Below are positions 8,134-17,375 of a stretch of DNA of 64,000 bases, one piece after another. How positions within the stretch are numbered: position 1 is the first letter of the stretch; each line of letters opens with the position of its first letter. The notes below the pieces were generated by a model. It was given only the letters and a program-made list of their open reading frames with translations. It had not been told where the DNA came from and did no database searches. The DNA comes from Neobacillus niacini. GTDB lineage: Bacteria > Bacillota > Bacilli > Bacillales > Cytobacillaceae. The stretch spans positions 1 through 64,000 of the forward strand of contig NZ_JAMBOX010000002.1 in the NCBI RefSeq assembly GCF_023715785.1, read 5' to 3'. A program made the translations under genes and the position numbers.

Positions 8134-8487
8134 TTGAATTTGGAAATGCAAAGATTTAAGGCAGAATTTTTCAAAGCACTGGCACACCCCTTAAGAATCC
8201 GAATATTAGAGGTACTTGCAGAGGGTGAGAAAAGTGTCAATGAAATTCAAACCCATGTCGGCAGTGAAGGATCGGCTGTTTCTCAGCAGCTTCAAATACT
8301 GCGGGCTAAAAATATTGTTTCCGGAACAAAGGATGGAAATAAAGTCATATATACGCTAAAGGACCCGATGATTATCGAACTGCTAGCGGTGGCTCGGCAA
8401 ATTTTCAATAATCATCTGGTCGATACCATTACGATTTTGGACAGATTTAAGGATGACGAGGAAGTGCCGGCTGCGCCGAAGAATTAA
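8134..8487 (+). CDS. ArsR-family transcriptional regulator
   Basis: A 117-residue winged-helix protein with the ArsR core: FKALAHPLRIRILEVLAEGE, the helix-turn-helix VNEIQTHVGSEGSAVSQQLQ and a wing at GTKDGNKVIYTL. It contains no cysteine and lacks the usual His/Asp metal-site patterns, so it probably senses something other than a thiol-bound metal, or needs a partner. It starts with TTG behind AAAGGTGATG, right after sulP, and most likely controls that operon. The stop codon lies in the loop of the terminator hairpin. Confidence 0.85.
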   Translation: MNLEMQRFKAEFFKALAHPLRIRILEVLAEGEKSVNEIQTHVGSEGSAVSQQLQILRAKNIVSGTKDGNKVIYTLKDPMIIELLAVARQIFNNHLVDTITILDRFKDDEEVPAAPKN

Positions 8488-8503
8488 GTTCTTCGGCTTT
8501 TTT
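8475..8503 (+). terminator. Terminator overlapping the arsR stop codon
   Basis: A perfect 9-bp stem (8475-8483 with 8489-8497) is followed by a T tract. The loop contains the TAA stop at 8485-8487. Confidence 0.75.
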
Positions 8504-8640
8504 CTATTTGTAAGGTAAATACAGAGATATTGTTATAATTTGGAAATTATCGATTTATTGTAATATTTAACGCGTCATTTCGGCAGTAAATAGTATTACT
8601 ATGAAGGTGGAACTAGATATAAAAGGAAGGTGATGGTCTG

Positions 8641-10434
8641 ATGTATGACTTAGTGCTTCTGCATCCTCCAACCGTATATGATTTCAGGAAGGAGATGCTG
8701 TTTACAGGTCCAATCAGCGATGTGGTTCCTTCTTCACCCGTATTTGAAATGTACCCGATTGGGTTAACAAGTATCGGAGATTACCTGGAGCGATTTGGGT
8801 TAAAGGTGAAGATTATTAATATCGCCAACAGGATGCTGCTAAATCCAAATTTTGATGTTGAAAAAAAAATCAGGAAAATCAAGACGAAGGCATTTGGGAT
8901 TGACTTGCATTGGCTCCCGCATGCCCATGGCAGCGTGGAACTTGCCAAAATCGTCAAGAAATACCATCCGGACACGCCGGTTATGTTTGGCGGCCTATCG
9001 AGCACTTATTTTCACAAGGAATTGATCCAATACCCATCCATTGATTTTGTCGTCCGCGGCGATACAACAGAGAAATTAATACTTATGCTGCTGAACAAAT
9101 TGGAGGCCGAAGCGGACAGCTTTTTTGAAATCCCAAACCTTACTTGGAAACGGGAGGGGAAGTATTATCATAACGATATGACCTATGTTCCCGACAGTCT
9201 CGATGAGTTTGAACATCCAGGGTACCGTTATGTTATTGGTTCGGTGTTTAAATATTTTAATCTGTTGGACCCATTACCCTATAAAGGCTGGCTGCAATAT
9301 CCAAATACAGCGATTCTAACTTCAAAAGGGTGTACATACAATTGTTTGATTTGCGGCGGCTCAAGGGATGCGTATGAATTAAACTGCAATCGGAAGAAAC
9401 TGGTCATGCGCTCCCCGAAAAAAATGCTCGAGGACATTGCCTTGATCCAGCGGTTTACCCGTGCGCCCATTTTCTTGTTAAACGATATCCGCCAGGGCGG
9501 GAAGGAATACGTTGATGAATTCTTGAGCGGATTGGAAAAAATGGATTTGAAAAATGAAATCGTTTTTGAGTTATTTAACTATGCTGATGAAGAATTTTTT
9601 GAACGATTAAACCGGGCGATGCCCAAATATAGCATTGAATTGACACTGGAATCTGCAGATGAAGATATCCGAAAATATAACGGCAAACTCCCATGTACCA
9701 ATGCCAAAGTAATCGAAATGCTGCAATATGCACTCAATCATGGCTGTGCAAAGATTGATTTATTCTTTATGACGGGAATTCCCAATCAAGACTATGACAG
9801 TGCATTAAGAAATATCGACTTTTGTGAAACTATTCACAAGGAATGTGGGGAAAGCACGAAAATTTCCTACTTTGTGGCGCCGTTATCGCCATTTCTTGAC
9901 CCGGGCAGCCCCGCTTTTGAGAACCCGGAAAAATACGGCTATAAAAAGTTCTGCCAGAAGCTCGAAGACTTCCGCGCGGCAATGAAACAGCCATCATGGA
10001 AAAATATGCTAAGCTATGAAACAAACAAAATGACACGCGAGGACATTGTCCGGGCAACCTATGATTCCGCATTAAGGCTGAATCAATTTAAGTACAGAAA
10101 TAACCTCGTCTCGAAAGAAGTCCATGATGAAGTAGCCTATAAGATCGAAAAATCGGTGGAATTCCTGCGGCAACTGGACGAATTTGCACTTCTTCCGCAG
10201 GAGGAGCAGGCTGCGGAGTTGGTAAAGATTAAAGAAGAGGTAGATCAAATTAACCGCCACAGCATTTGCGGAAAAAATGAATTGAAGTGGGAAGTGAAAA
10301 AGCTGTATGCGAATTTTCTCTCGCTCACTTACATTGGCTTTGAATTATTTGTGGATGACATGATTAAAAGGGTCAAATGCCGGCTTGGGATCATTGACCG
10401 GAATATAGTGGCTCCCAGTAATATAAGGAAATAG
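8641..10434 (+). CDS. B12-binding/radical SAM enzyme (TIGR04190-like)
   Basis: This 597-residue protein has an N-terminal cobalamin-binding-like Rossmann domain (residues 1-170, opening YDLVLLHPPTVYDF and containing GIDLHWLPHAHGS). A radical SAM barrel follows with the C-x3-C-x2-C cluster ligands at C231, C235 and C238. A long helical C-terminal region of about 200 residues completes it. The canonical DxHxxG cobalamin motif is not clear, so B12 may bind base-off in another way or not at all. The make-up recalls the Ta0216/TIGR04190 group shared by archaea and some Bacillaceae, with no known reaction. The gene is monocistronic, behind a strong AAGGAAGGTGATGG ribosome site, with no substrate gene nearby. 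Confidence 0.75.
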   Translation: MYDLVLLHPPTVYDFRKEMLFTGPISDVVPSSPVFEMYPIGLTSIGDYLERFGLKVKIINIANRMLLNPNFDVEKKIRKIKTKAFGIDLHWLPHAHGSVELAKIVKKYHPDTPVMFGGLSSTYFHKELIQYPSIDFVVRGDTTEKLILMLLNKLEAEADSFFEIPNLTWKREGKYYHNDMTYVPDSLDEFEHPGYRYVIGSVFKYFNLLDPLPYKGWLQYPNTAILTSKGCTYNCLICGGSRDAYELNCNRKKLVMRSPKKMLEDIALIQRFTRAPIFLLNDIRQGGKEYVDEFLSGLEKMDLKNEIVFELFNYADEEFFERLNRAMPKYSIELTLESADEDIRKYNGKLPCTNAKVIEMLQYALNHGCAKIDLFFMTGIPNQDYDSALRNIDFCETIHKECGESTKISYFVAPLSPFLDPGSPAFENPEKYGYKKFCQKLEDFRAAMKQPSWKNMLSYETNKMTREDIVRATYDSALRLNQFKYRNNLVSKEVHDEVAYKIEKSVEFLRQLDEFALLPQEEQAAELVKIKEEVDQINRHSICGKNELKWEVKKLYANFLSLTYIGFELFVDDMIKRVKCRLGIIDRNIVAPSNIRK

Positions 10435-10813
10435 CGGCTTAAATTTAAGGAAATTCCATATATTTTTCAACAAAAATTGACAGCTTTCTTCATTGTGATT
10501 TTAGACAACATGAATGATTAGACTGTTATCATCGGTCCGGGCTAGGAAATGATCCCTTGGTTGGTCCCGTTTTCACTGGTTTCTAACGTATTGGGATAGA
10601 ATTGTGTCGTATTATGTAGCCTGCCCCTTTGTTGACATCAAAAGAAATAAATGTTAAATTGTAAACAGCCGATTCACGAGATAAGATTTATGTTACAACT
10701 TCTTCAAGGTTTTAACCGATGTTTGGATGAGGTAATGAAAGTAAAGCTATCTACGTTGCAATTTGGTGAATTTTAAGCATGGCTTGCCCAAGCCAATAGG
10801 AGGATTTTTTTTC
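10435..10813 (+). promoter_or_regulatory. csp promoter and long 5' leader
   Basis: TTGACA (10632-10637), a 17-bp spacer and TAAATT (10655-10660) form a near-consensus promoter. The start near 10667 gives a leader of about 147 nt before the cold-shock gene. Long structured leaders that act as thermosensors are characteristic of csp mRNAs. The stretch 10441-10620 holds only a weak TTGACA/TTTAGA pair at 10477-10505 and nothing else I can support. Confidence 0.65.
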
Positions 10814-11014
10814 ATGAAAAACGGTAAGGTAAAATGGTTTAACTCAGAAAAAGGTTTCGGATTCATCGAAGGAGAAGACGGAAACGACGTATTCGTTCAT
10901 TATTCTGCAATCCAAACTGAAGGTTTCAAAACTTTAGAAGAAGGTCAAGAAGTATCTTTCGAAGTTGTTGAAGGAGCTCGTGGACCACAAGCTGCTAACG
11001 TAACAAAGAAGTAA
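10814..11014 (+). CDS. CspA/CspB-type cold-shock protein
   Basis: A 66-residue single cold-shock domain. RNP1 (KGFGFIEG) and RNP2 (VFVHYSAI) are intact, and the tail [10 protein letters not shown] is typical. It binds single-stranded RNA and DNA and keeps mRNA unfolded at low temperature. The start is the ATG at 10814 behind AGGAGG; the frame is open further upstream to 10763, but that part belongs to the leader. The N-terminus [10 protein letters not shown] differs slightly from the usual MxEGKVKWFN. A strong terminator follows, so it is monocistronic. Confidence 0.95.
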   Translation: MKNGKVKWFNSEKGFGFIEGEDGNDVFVHYSAIQTEGFKTLEEGQEVSFEVVEGARGPQAANVTKK

Positions 11015-11033
11015 TTTTCTAATGCTAATTATA

Positions 11034-11064
11034 ACAGCCCGGCAATGCGCCGGGCTGTTTTTTG
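11034..11064 (+). terminator. csp terminator
   Basis: A perfect 10-bp GC-rich stem (11034-11043 with 11049-11058) is followed by a T run. Confidence 0.85.
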
Positions 11065-11185
11065 TATGCTAAATTTTCCATAGCCCCGTAAAGTAGCTGT
11101 CATACTGGAATGAATTCCACCCCCCGGGCCCCCCGCTATTTTGATATAATAGAAGCATTGAGAGTTTCATAATGGAGTGATACAG

Positions 11186-12331
11186 ATGAAATTTATCCAC
11201 ACTGCCGATTGGCATTTGGGAAAACTGGTACATGGCGTCTATCTGACCAATAACCAGCGGGAAGTGCTCGAACAGTTTATCGAAGTCGTCGCGGAAGAGA
11301 AGCCCGATGCCGTGGTTATTGCCGGGGACCTATATGACCGTTCCGTCCCGCCGACAGATGCTGTCGAACTGCTTGATGAGATCCTGTTTAAAATCAACGT
11401 TGAGTTAAAAACACCGGTTGTAGCGATTGCCGGTAACCATGACAGCGCCGAACGTCTTTCCTTTGGCAGCTCGTGGTACAAGCACAGCCAATTCTATTTA
11501 ACTGGCAAGCTCACAAACAGCTTAGAGCCGGTTCGGATCAACGGAGTAAACTTTTATTTGCTTCCATATGCGGAGCCTGGCGTTGTCCGACAGGTTCTTG
11601 GTGATGATTCCATTCATTCTCACCAGGAAGCCATGAAAGCGATGATTGGAAAAATCGAAGAAAACTTAAACCCTAATGAACCGAATGTATTGGTAGGGCA
11701 TGCCTTTGTATTGGGAGGCCAGACCTCTGATTCCGAACGGGTTTTATCAGTTGGAGGCTCCGGCTGTGTCGGGGCGGAATTGTTCGAACCTTTCTCCTAT
11801 ACGGCACTTGGCCATCTTCACAGCCCTGACGCGATCAAACACGATAAAGTGAAATATTCCGGTTCGCTATTAAAATATTCTTTTTCCGAAGCAAAGCAGC
11901 GCAAGTCCATTTCGATTATTGAAATGGATGAAAAGGGGGACTTTTCGCATCGCTACCGCTCACTTTCACCAACCCATGACATGCGGGAACTGGAAGGGCA
12001 CCTGGAAGAATTATTGGATCCGCAATTTTATGAAAAAGAACGGACCCATGATTATTTAAAAATTACCCTGCTTGATGAAGGGGCGCTGATTGATCCCATT
12101 AACAAACTACGGCAGGTGTATCCGAATGTGCTCCATCTTGAGCGGAAATTGGACATGACCGACCTAAAGAAAAAACAATCGCTACAGGCTATTCGCAGTG
12201 AAAAGAAGTCGGAAATCGAGTTGTTTGAGCAATTTTATACCGAAATGACCACTGCTGAATTTTCGACACATAAAAAGGAAGCAATGGTTGAAATCATTGA
12301 GAAAGTCATGAAAGGAGTGGGGGTTGGATGA
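11186..12331 (+). CDS. sbcD: Exonuclease SbcCD subunit D
   Basis: This 381-residue Mre11-type nuclease carries the calcineurin-like metal motifs in order: TADWHLGK near the start, AGDLYDR, AGNHDSAERL, GHAFVLGG and LGHLHSPD. With SbcC it opens hairpins and trims protein-blocked or misfolded DNA ends. The ATG at 11186 sits 8 bases after GGAG, so I preferred it to the GTG at 11177. A TATAAT lies at 11145-11150, but no good -35 is visible because a C-run precedes it. It overlaps sbcC by four bases (ATGA), a standard translational coupling. Confidence 0.95.
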   Translation: MKFIHTADWHLGKLVHGVYLTNNQREVLEQFIEVVAEEKPDAVVIAGDLYDRSVPPTDAVELLDEILFKINVELKTPVVAIAGNHDSAERLSFGSSWYKHSQFYLTGKLTNSLEPVRINGVNFYLLPYAEPGVVRQVLGDDSIHSHQEAMKAMIGKIEENLNPNEPNVLVGHAFVLGGQTSDSERVLSVGGSGCVGAELFEPFSYTALGHLHSPDAIKHDKVKYSGSLLKYSFSEAKQRKSISIIEMDEKGDFSHRYRSLSPTHDMRELEGHLEELLDPQFYEKERTHDYLKITLLDEGALIDPINKLRQVYPNVLHLERKLDMTDLKKKQSLQAIRSEKKSEIELFEQFYTEMTTAEFSTHKKEAMVEIIEKVMKGVGVG

Positions 12332-15300
12332 GACCTTTAAAATTGACCATGCAGGCGTTTGGCCCCTATGCCGAGACGGAGTCGATTGATTTTACCAAAT
12401 TGGGAAACCGGACAATGTTTGTGATTTCAGGTAAAACGGGCTCCGGAAAAACAACCATTTTTGATGCCATCACCTATGCGATTTATGGAAAGGCCAGCGG
12501 GGAGGACCGAAATGGTCCTGAGCTGCGAAGCCAGTTTGCTAGAGACGACCTATTAACAGAGGTTTCGCTGGATTTTTCGCTTCGAAACAAAAGGTACTGT
12601 ATTACCAGGTCCCCACAGCAGTTAAAAAAGAAGGATAAAGGTGACGGGTATACGCAAATCGGTGCCAAGGCTGAGCTGTATGAATGGAGCCCTGATGGTG
12701 AGAAATCTTTATTGGCTTCAAAAGTAAATGATGTTGAGGAAAAAATTAAAGAAATTATGCTGATCGATGCCAACCAATTTCGGCAGATCCTGATGATTCC
12801 ACAGGGCGAATTCCGCAAATTGTTGACCTCAGACAGCAAAGATAAAGAGGTCATCCTGCAACGGCTGTTTCATACCCAACTTTATAAAATGGTGGAGGAC
12901 AAGCTGAAGGAAGAAGCAACACAGTTGAAAAAGTCGGTCGAGGACCAGGTCCAAGCACGAAATGAAGCGATTCGCCGGATTCAGGCCGTGACAAATGAGG
13001 AGCTTCGGGGATACCTGGAAGCCGGCAGTGTGAATGACACGATTATCATGCCGCTTCTGGAAATCGAAATTGCCGGGATGGCCGAGCAGCTTGAAAAATT
13101 GAAAGATATACTCAATGAAAAGTCTACTGAACGCGACCGAATTAAGGCACAGCTATTTGAAGCGGAAGCGATTCTCAAGCAGCTGCGGACGAAAGAGGAA
13201 TTAAAGGAGGAAGAGGCCCGGCTCGGGTCCCAGGAGCATTTTTTCAAGGAAGTCGATGTCCAGATTCAACGCGCACAGCGGGCGGCGTTGCTGGCTAAAC
13301 AGGAAGAACTCTGCCACCGGCTAAAGCGTGACGCCGATCAATATGAGACCAATGTCAAAGCCATCAAAGAGGAAATCACAAAGTATACAGCGATGGTTGA
13401 AACATACGATGCCCAGCTCCAAAAAGAACAAGACCGAGAAGGGGAGCGTCAGGCTGCGCTTGATGAAGTGAATCGGCTAGTAAATATGAAGGACGATGTA
13501 TATTCCTTTGCGGCATTAGCAAAGGAAACAGCCAAAACAGAAGGTTTGCAGGCTGCAGCCAAGGAAAAGCAGCAACAGCTTGAAAAACAGCTTGAGGGGA
13601 ACGAGGCGAGAGCAAAGGTACTGCAAGCCAAGAAGGAAGAAATTGAAAAAGGAAAAATTACCTACCTTGAGAATAAAGCCAAGCTTGACAGGCTGCAAAC
13701 CGAGTTTGACCGTCTTGAAAAATACGAGACTTTACTGGGACGTCATCGTGAGGCAGTTGGAAAGCTTCAGGCCATTTCTGGACGCTATGAAAATACTGCG
13801 GCAAAATTGGCGGATGCCCGTGCGTTAGTGGAGGAACTGGAACAAAAATGGCTTTATGGACAAGCCTCCCTGTTGGCAGCAAATCTCCGCGACGGGGAAG
13901 CCTGCCCTGTTTGCGGTTCCGAGCATCATCCCGCTCCAGCCACCTTGAATGACCATGGCCTCCCAAGTGAGGAAGATCTCAAGGCAGCAAAAGCTGAAGC
14001 GGTCAAATGGGAAAAAGCAAAATCTGCGGATGAATCGCTGCTGTATCAGAGTCAGTCAATCGAGAAAACAGCCAAGGAGGCACTTGAAGAAACTCTTGCC
14101 GGAATTGTCTCGCTGCGGCCCGGTTTTACCGAAGAGGACCTCAGTTTCGTTAAAGGTGATGTGAAAGCAAAAAGAGCCGGGCTTATGCAGGTTCAAAGTA
14201 ATCTGGAACAGCAAATTAGGCTATTTGACCGTGTGATTCAACAGCTGGCCGACATGGAAACTGAAAAGTACAACCTGCAAAACCAGAGTCAACAAGCTGC
14301 TGCCGAGGCAACAGAGCTAACGATTCAATTTACAGAAAAGAAAACAAATTTGACAAGAATGATGAATGCGATTCCGGAGAATCTTCGTACTGAGGCCGAA
14401 TATGAGAGAGTATATACCGCCTCTAAAAAGCATCATGAACTATTGGTGAAACAGCTCGAGGAGGCTGGGAAACGCCTGCAGGCTGCGAAGGAAAAGCTTA
14501 CCACTGAAACTGCCAGATTAATCGATGCTGAAAAGCTATTGAAAGACAAGCAGCTGGAGCTGTTGACAGAGCGGGAAGTCTTTAAGACGAATCTATCGGA
14601 ACAAGGTTTTGAAAATTACAATGTGTACTATTCTTCCAAACGTACAGAAACTGAGATTCAGAGATTAAGTGCGGAGTTGCGCGACTATCGGGAGAGACTT
14701 CGTTCCGTATCGGACAGGTTAAGAGAACTGACTGAGCTCCTGGCAGATGTGAAGGTTCCAGATGTCGCTGGCTTAAAGGCTGAGCTTGACAGAATTGGCA
14801 ATGAAATTGAAGGTCTTAACCATGAACATACAAACCTGTTTATGAAAAAGCGGGATAATGAAGAAATCTACAGCCAGGTAGGGCGACTTAATGAAAGCAT
14901 GAAGGTGCTCGAGGAGCGTTATAAACTGATTGGCCACCTGTATGAAATTACAAAAGGGCAGAACAGCTTCCGGATCACCTTTGAACGGTACGTGCTGGCG
15001 GCATTTTTGGATGATATTCTCCGTGAGGCGAATTACCGGTTGCGGAAAATGACTTCTGGGCGGTATGAATTGTTGCGTAAAACTGACAGGTCCAAGGGAA
15101 ATGCCCAGAGCGGGTTGGAACTGCTTGTCTTTGACCAATATACCGGCCAAGAGCGTCACGTCAAAACGTTGTCCGGCGGCGAAAGCTTTAAGGCCTCGTT
15201 GTCATTGGCATTAGGGCTTGCCGATGTGGTGCAAAACTACGCGGGCGGGGTCTCTCTGGAAACGATGTTTATCGATGAGGGATTTGGCACATTAGACCCT

Positions 15301-15465
15301 GAATCGCTGGATCAGGCAATTGAAGCGTTAATGGACATCCAAAGCAGCGGCCGTCTGGTCGGGATCATTTCGCACGTTCCGGAATTAAAGGAACGCATCG
15401 ATGCCAGACTGGAGGTAATTGCCGGTCAAACTGGAAGCCGGACAGAGTTTGTGTTTACGAATTAA
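12328..15465 (+). CDS. sbcC: Exonuclease SbcCD subunit C (Rad50-like ATPase)
   Basis: A 1045-residue SMC-type ATPase. The Walker A GKTGSGKT lies at residues 35-42. Two long coiled coils flank a zinc hook CPVC at 526-529. The ABC signature LSGGE begins at 948, and Walker B with catalytic Glu (FIDEGFG) at about 981-987. All catalytic elements are intact and the length is usual. It clamps DNA and powers SbcD. The ATGA overlap with sbcD and the strong terminator downstream define a two-gene operon. Confidence 0.96.
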   Translation: MRPLKLTMQAFGPYAETESIDFTKLGNRTMFVISGKTGSGKTTIFDAITYAIYGKASGEDRNGPELRSQFARDDLLTEVSLDFSLRNKRYCITRSPQQLKKKDKGDGYTQIGAKAELYEWSPDGEKSLLASKVNDVEEKIKEIMLIDANQFRQILMIPQGEFRKLLTSDSKDKEVILQRLFHTQLYKMVEDKLKEEATQLKKSVEDQVQARNEAIRRIQAVTNEELRGYLEAGSVNDTIIMPLLEIEIAGMAEQLEKLKDILNEKSTERDRIKAQLFEAEAILKQLRTKEELKEEEARLGSQEHFFKEVDVQIQRAQRAALLAKQEELCHRLKRDADQYETNVKAIKEEITKYTAMVETYDAQLQKEQDREGERQAALDEVNRLVNMKDDVYSFAALAKETAKTEGLQAAAKEKQQQLEKQLEGNEARAKVLQAKKEEIEKGKITYLENKAKLDRLQTEFDRLEKYETLLGRHREAVGKLQAISGRYENTAAKLADARALVEELEQKWLYGQASLLAANLRDGEACPVCGSEHHPAPATLNDHGLPSEEDLKAAKAEAVKWEKAKSADESLLYQSQSIEKTAKEALEETLAGIVSLRPGFTEEDLSFVKGDVKAKRAGLMQVQSNLEQQIRLFDRVIQQLADMETEKYNLQNQSQQAAAEATELTIQFTEKKTNLTRMMNAIPENLRTEAEYERVYTASKKHHELLVKQLEEAGKRLQAAKEKLTTETARLIDAEKLLKDKQLELLTEREVFKTNLSEQGFENYNVYYSSKRTETEIQRLSAELRDYRERLRSVSDRLRELTELLADVKVPDVAGLKAELDRIGNEIEGLNHEHTNLFMKKRDNEEIYSQVGRLNESMKVLEERYKLIGHLYEITKGQNSFRITFERYVLAAFLDDILREANYRLRKMTSGRYELLRKTDRSKGNAQSGLELLVFDQYTGQERHVKTLSGGESFKASLSLALGLADVVQNYAGGVSLETMFIDEGFGTLDPESLDQAIEALMDIQSSGRLVGIISHVPELKERIDARLEVIAGQTGSRTEFVFTN

Positions 15466-15470
15466 AATTG

Positions 15471-15506
15471 ACAGCGAGGAGCTTTTGACTCCTCGCTGTT
15501 TTTTAT
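15471..15506 (+). terminator. sbcDC terminator
   Basis: A perfect 11-bp stem (15471-15481 with 15489-15499) is followed by a T-rich tract. Confidence 0.85.
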
Positions 15507-15538
15507 TTAGTTTGGTATTGTGACGGTCACTTAAAATA

Positions 15539-15563
15539 GTCACGTAGAAAATTTCTACGTGAC
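15539..15563 (-). terminator. Terminator of the FAD dehydrogenase gene
   Basis: A perfect 11-bp stem with a 3-base loop lies 26 bases past the stop of the minus-strand gene, followed on that strand by TATTTTAAG. Confidence 0.65.
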
Positions 15564-15589
15564 CCAACTAGAAACATTTAAATCAAAAC

Positions 15590-17245
15590 CTATCTGAGTT
15601 CCTCGGCCAGTGCCCGGCCCGCCTGCCTTCCCGTAAACAAGCAACCGCCGAGAAAGGTGCCTTCCAACGAGCGGTAGCCATGGATGCCACCCCCGCCAAA
15701 CCCGGAAACCTCGCCTGCTGCATAAAGTCCTGGTACTGGATTACCGGACGAATCTAGGACTCTGCCAGATAAATCTGTTTGTAGTCCGCCGAGGGTTTTA
15801 CGAGTGACAATATTTAACCGAACAGCAATTAATGGCCCTGCCTTAGGGTCAAGAATCTTGTGAGGCTTCGCTACCCTGATCAGTTTATCGCCAAGGTAGT
15901 TTCGGGCTGTCCGCATTGCCGCAATTTGCAGGTCTTTGGTAAATTTATTATCCATTTCCCGGTCACGTGCTTTTATTTGCCGCTCAATTTCTTCCAAAGA
16001 AAGCAAGTTATCTCCAGTCAGTTTATTCATCCCATCAACTAATTCTGGTAGTGTATTCGCAATGACAAAATCCTCACCTTTATCCATGAAGGCCTGGACC
16101 GGAGCGGTCGCCCCCGGAAGAACCCGCGACAATACCTTTTTAATGCTCTTTCCGGTCAGGTCTGGATTTTGCTCCGAGCCGGAGAGGGCAAATTCTTTTT
16201 CAATAATCTTTTGGGTTAAAATAAACCAGGAATAATCGTAGCCGGATCTCATGATCGCTTCGAGCGTGCCAAGCGTATCGAATCCAGGAAAATTTGGAGT
16301 TGGGAAACGCTTTCCTTTTGCATCAAACCAAAGCGAGGAAGGCCCAGGCAGAATCCGAATCCCATGCATCGGCCACACCGGATTCCAGTTTTTAATCCCT
16401 TCCGTATAGTGCCACATCCGGTCGCGATTCACGATTCGCCCACCGGCAGCCTCCGTAATTGCCAGCATCCGGCCATCCACATGCTCCGGCACCCCGGAAA
16501 TCATTCTTTTTGGAGCGTCTCCAAGTCGGGAAGGCCAATTTTTCCGGATTAACTCATGATTTCCTCCAATGCCGCCACTCGTTACCATTACGGCTTGGGA
16601 ATAGAACTCAAAGCTTCCAATGACTTCACGTGAACTTGATTCGCCGCGTTTAGCATTACTTGATACAAGGATTTCACCAATGGCACCAACTACGGCACCT
16701 TTCTCTGTTATTAATTGATTAACGCGGTGCCGCGGTCGGTAATGGACGATGCCATCAGCCATCGCTTTTCGAACTCTTTCTTCAAAAGGCTTAACCAGTC
16801 CGGGGCCTGTTCCCCAAACGATATGGAACCTAGGCACGGAGTTGCCATGACCATCGGCAAGATAACCGCCGCGCTCCGCCCAGCCAACCACTGGGAAGAA
16901 GCGGACACCCAAATCATACAGCCACTGCCGCTTTTCGCCGGCGGCAAAATCAACATAGGCCTCGGCCCATTTTTTGGCCCAAATATCTTCGTCGTCTTCG
17001 CGGTCAAATCCTGCGGAGCCAAGCCAGTCTTGCCAGGCGAGGTCCTTTGAATCCTTGATTCCCATCCGCCGTTGTTCCGGTGAATCGACAAGAAATAACC
17101 CGCCAAACGACCACCAGGCTTGTCCTCCTAGCGAGGCTTCAGGTTCCTGGTCTAAAAGAAGGACCTTCTTCCCGGCTTCAGCAAGCTCGGCAGTTGCCAC
17201 CAAACCAGCCAGGCCGGCCCCAACTACGATCACATCATATTTCAA
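15590..17245 (-). CDS. FAD-binding dehydrogenase (fumarate reductase/KstD-like)
   Basis: A flavoprotein of about 551 residues. The N-terminal dinucleotide fold is clear (YDVIVVGAGLAGLVAT, then a Glu-rich strand end LLLDQEPEASLGGQ). A C-terminal FAD-contact motif reads GLYAAGEVSGFGGGGIHGYRSL. A substrate-capping domain lies between. Relatives act on fumarate-like acids or 3-ketosteroids, and most Bacillus members are uncharacterised. I place the start at the TTG at 17245, preceded by GGGGGGAG, rather than the upstream TTG at 17263. The gene is monocistronic. The substrate cannot be told. Confidence 0.85.
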   Translation of the reverse strand: MKYDVIVVGAGLAGLVATAELAEAGKKVLLLDQEPEASLGGQAWWSFGGLFLVDSPEQRRMGIKDSKDLAWQDWLGSAGFDREDDEDIWAKKWAEAYVDFAAGEKRQWLYDLGVRFFPVVGWAERGGYLADGHGNSVPRFHIVWGTGPGLVKPFEERVRKAMADGIVHYRPRHRVNQLITEKGAVVGAIGEILVSSNAKRGESSSREVIGSFEFYSQAVMVTSGGIGGNHELIRKNWPSRLGDAPKRMISGVPEHVDGRMLAITEAAGGRIVNRDRMWHYTEGIKNWNPVWPMHGIRILPGPSSLWFDAKGKRFPTPNFPGFDTLGTLEAIMRSGYDYSWFILTQKIIEKEFALSGSEQNPDLTGKSIKKVLSRVLPGATAPVQAFMDKGEDFVIANTLPELVDGMNKLTGDNLLSLEEIERQIKARDREMDNKFTKDLQIAAMRTARNYLGDKLIRVAKPHKILDPKAGPLIAVRLNIVTRKTLGGLQTDLSGRVLDSSGNPVPGLYAAGEVSGFGGGGIHGYRSLEGTFLGGCLFTGRQAGRALAEELR

Positions 17246-17375
17246 ATTTCTCCCCCCTAACAAATATATCTCATTAGTACCAAATCGTATTGTAAGTTTG
17301 CTGAAAAGTCAATTATTTTTGGGGTTCAGATAAAAAGGGAAAAATGAAATTGAATTAACCTACGGGGGGATTATT

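Noticed and set aside
12483-15159. Several long minus-strand frames opposite sbcC
   Set aside because: They are mirror frames of a highly conserved coding region and have no ribosome sites or domains.
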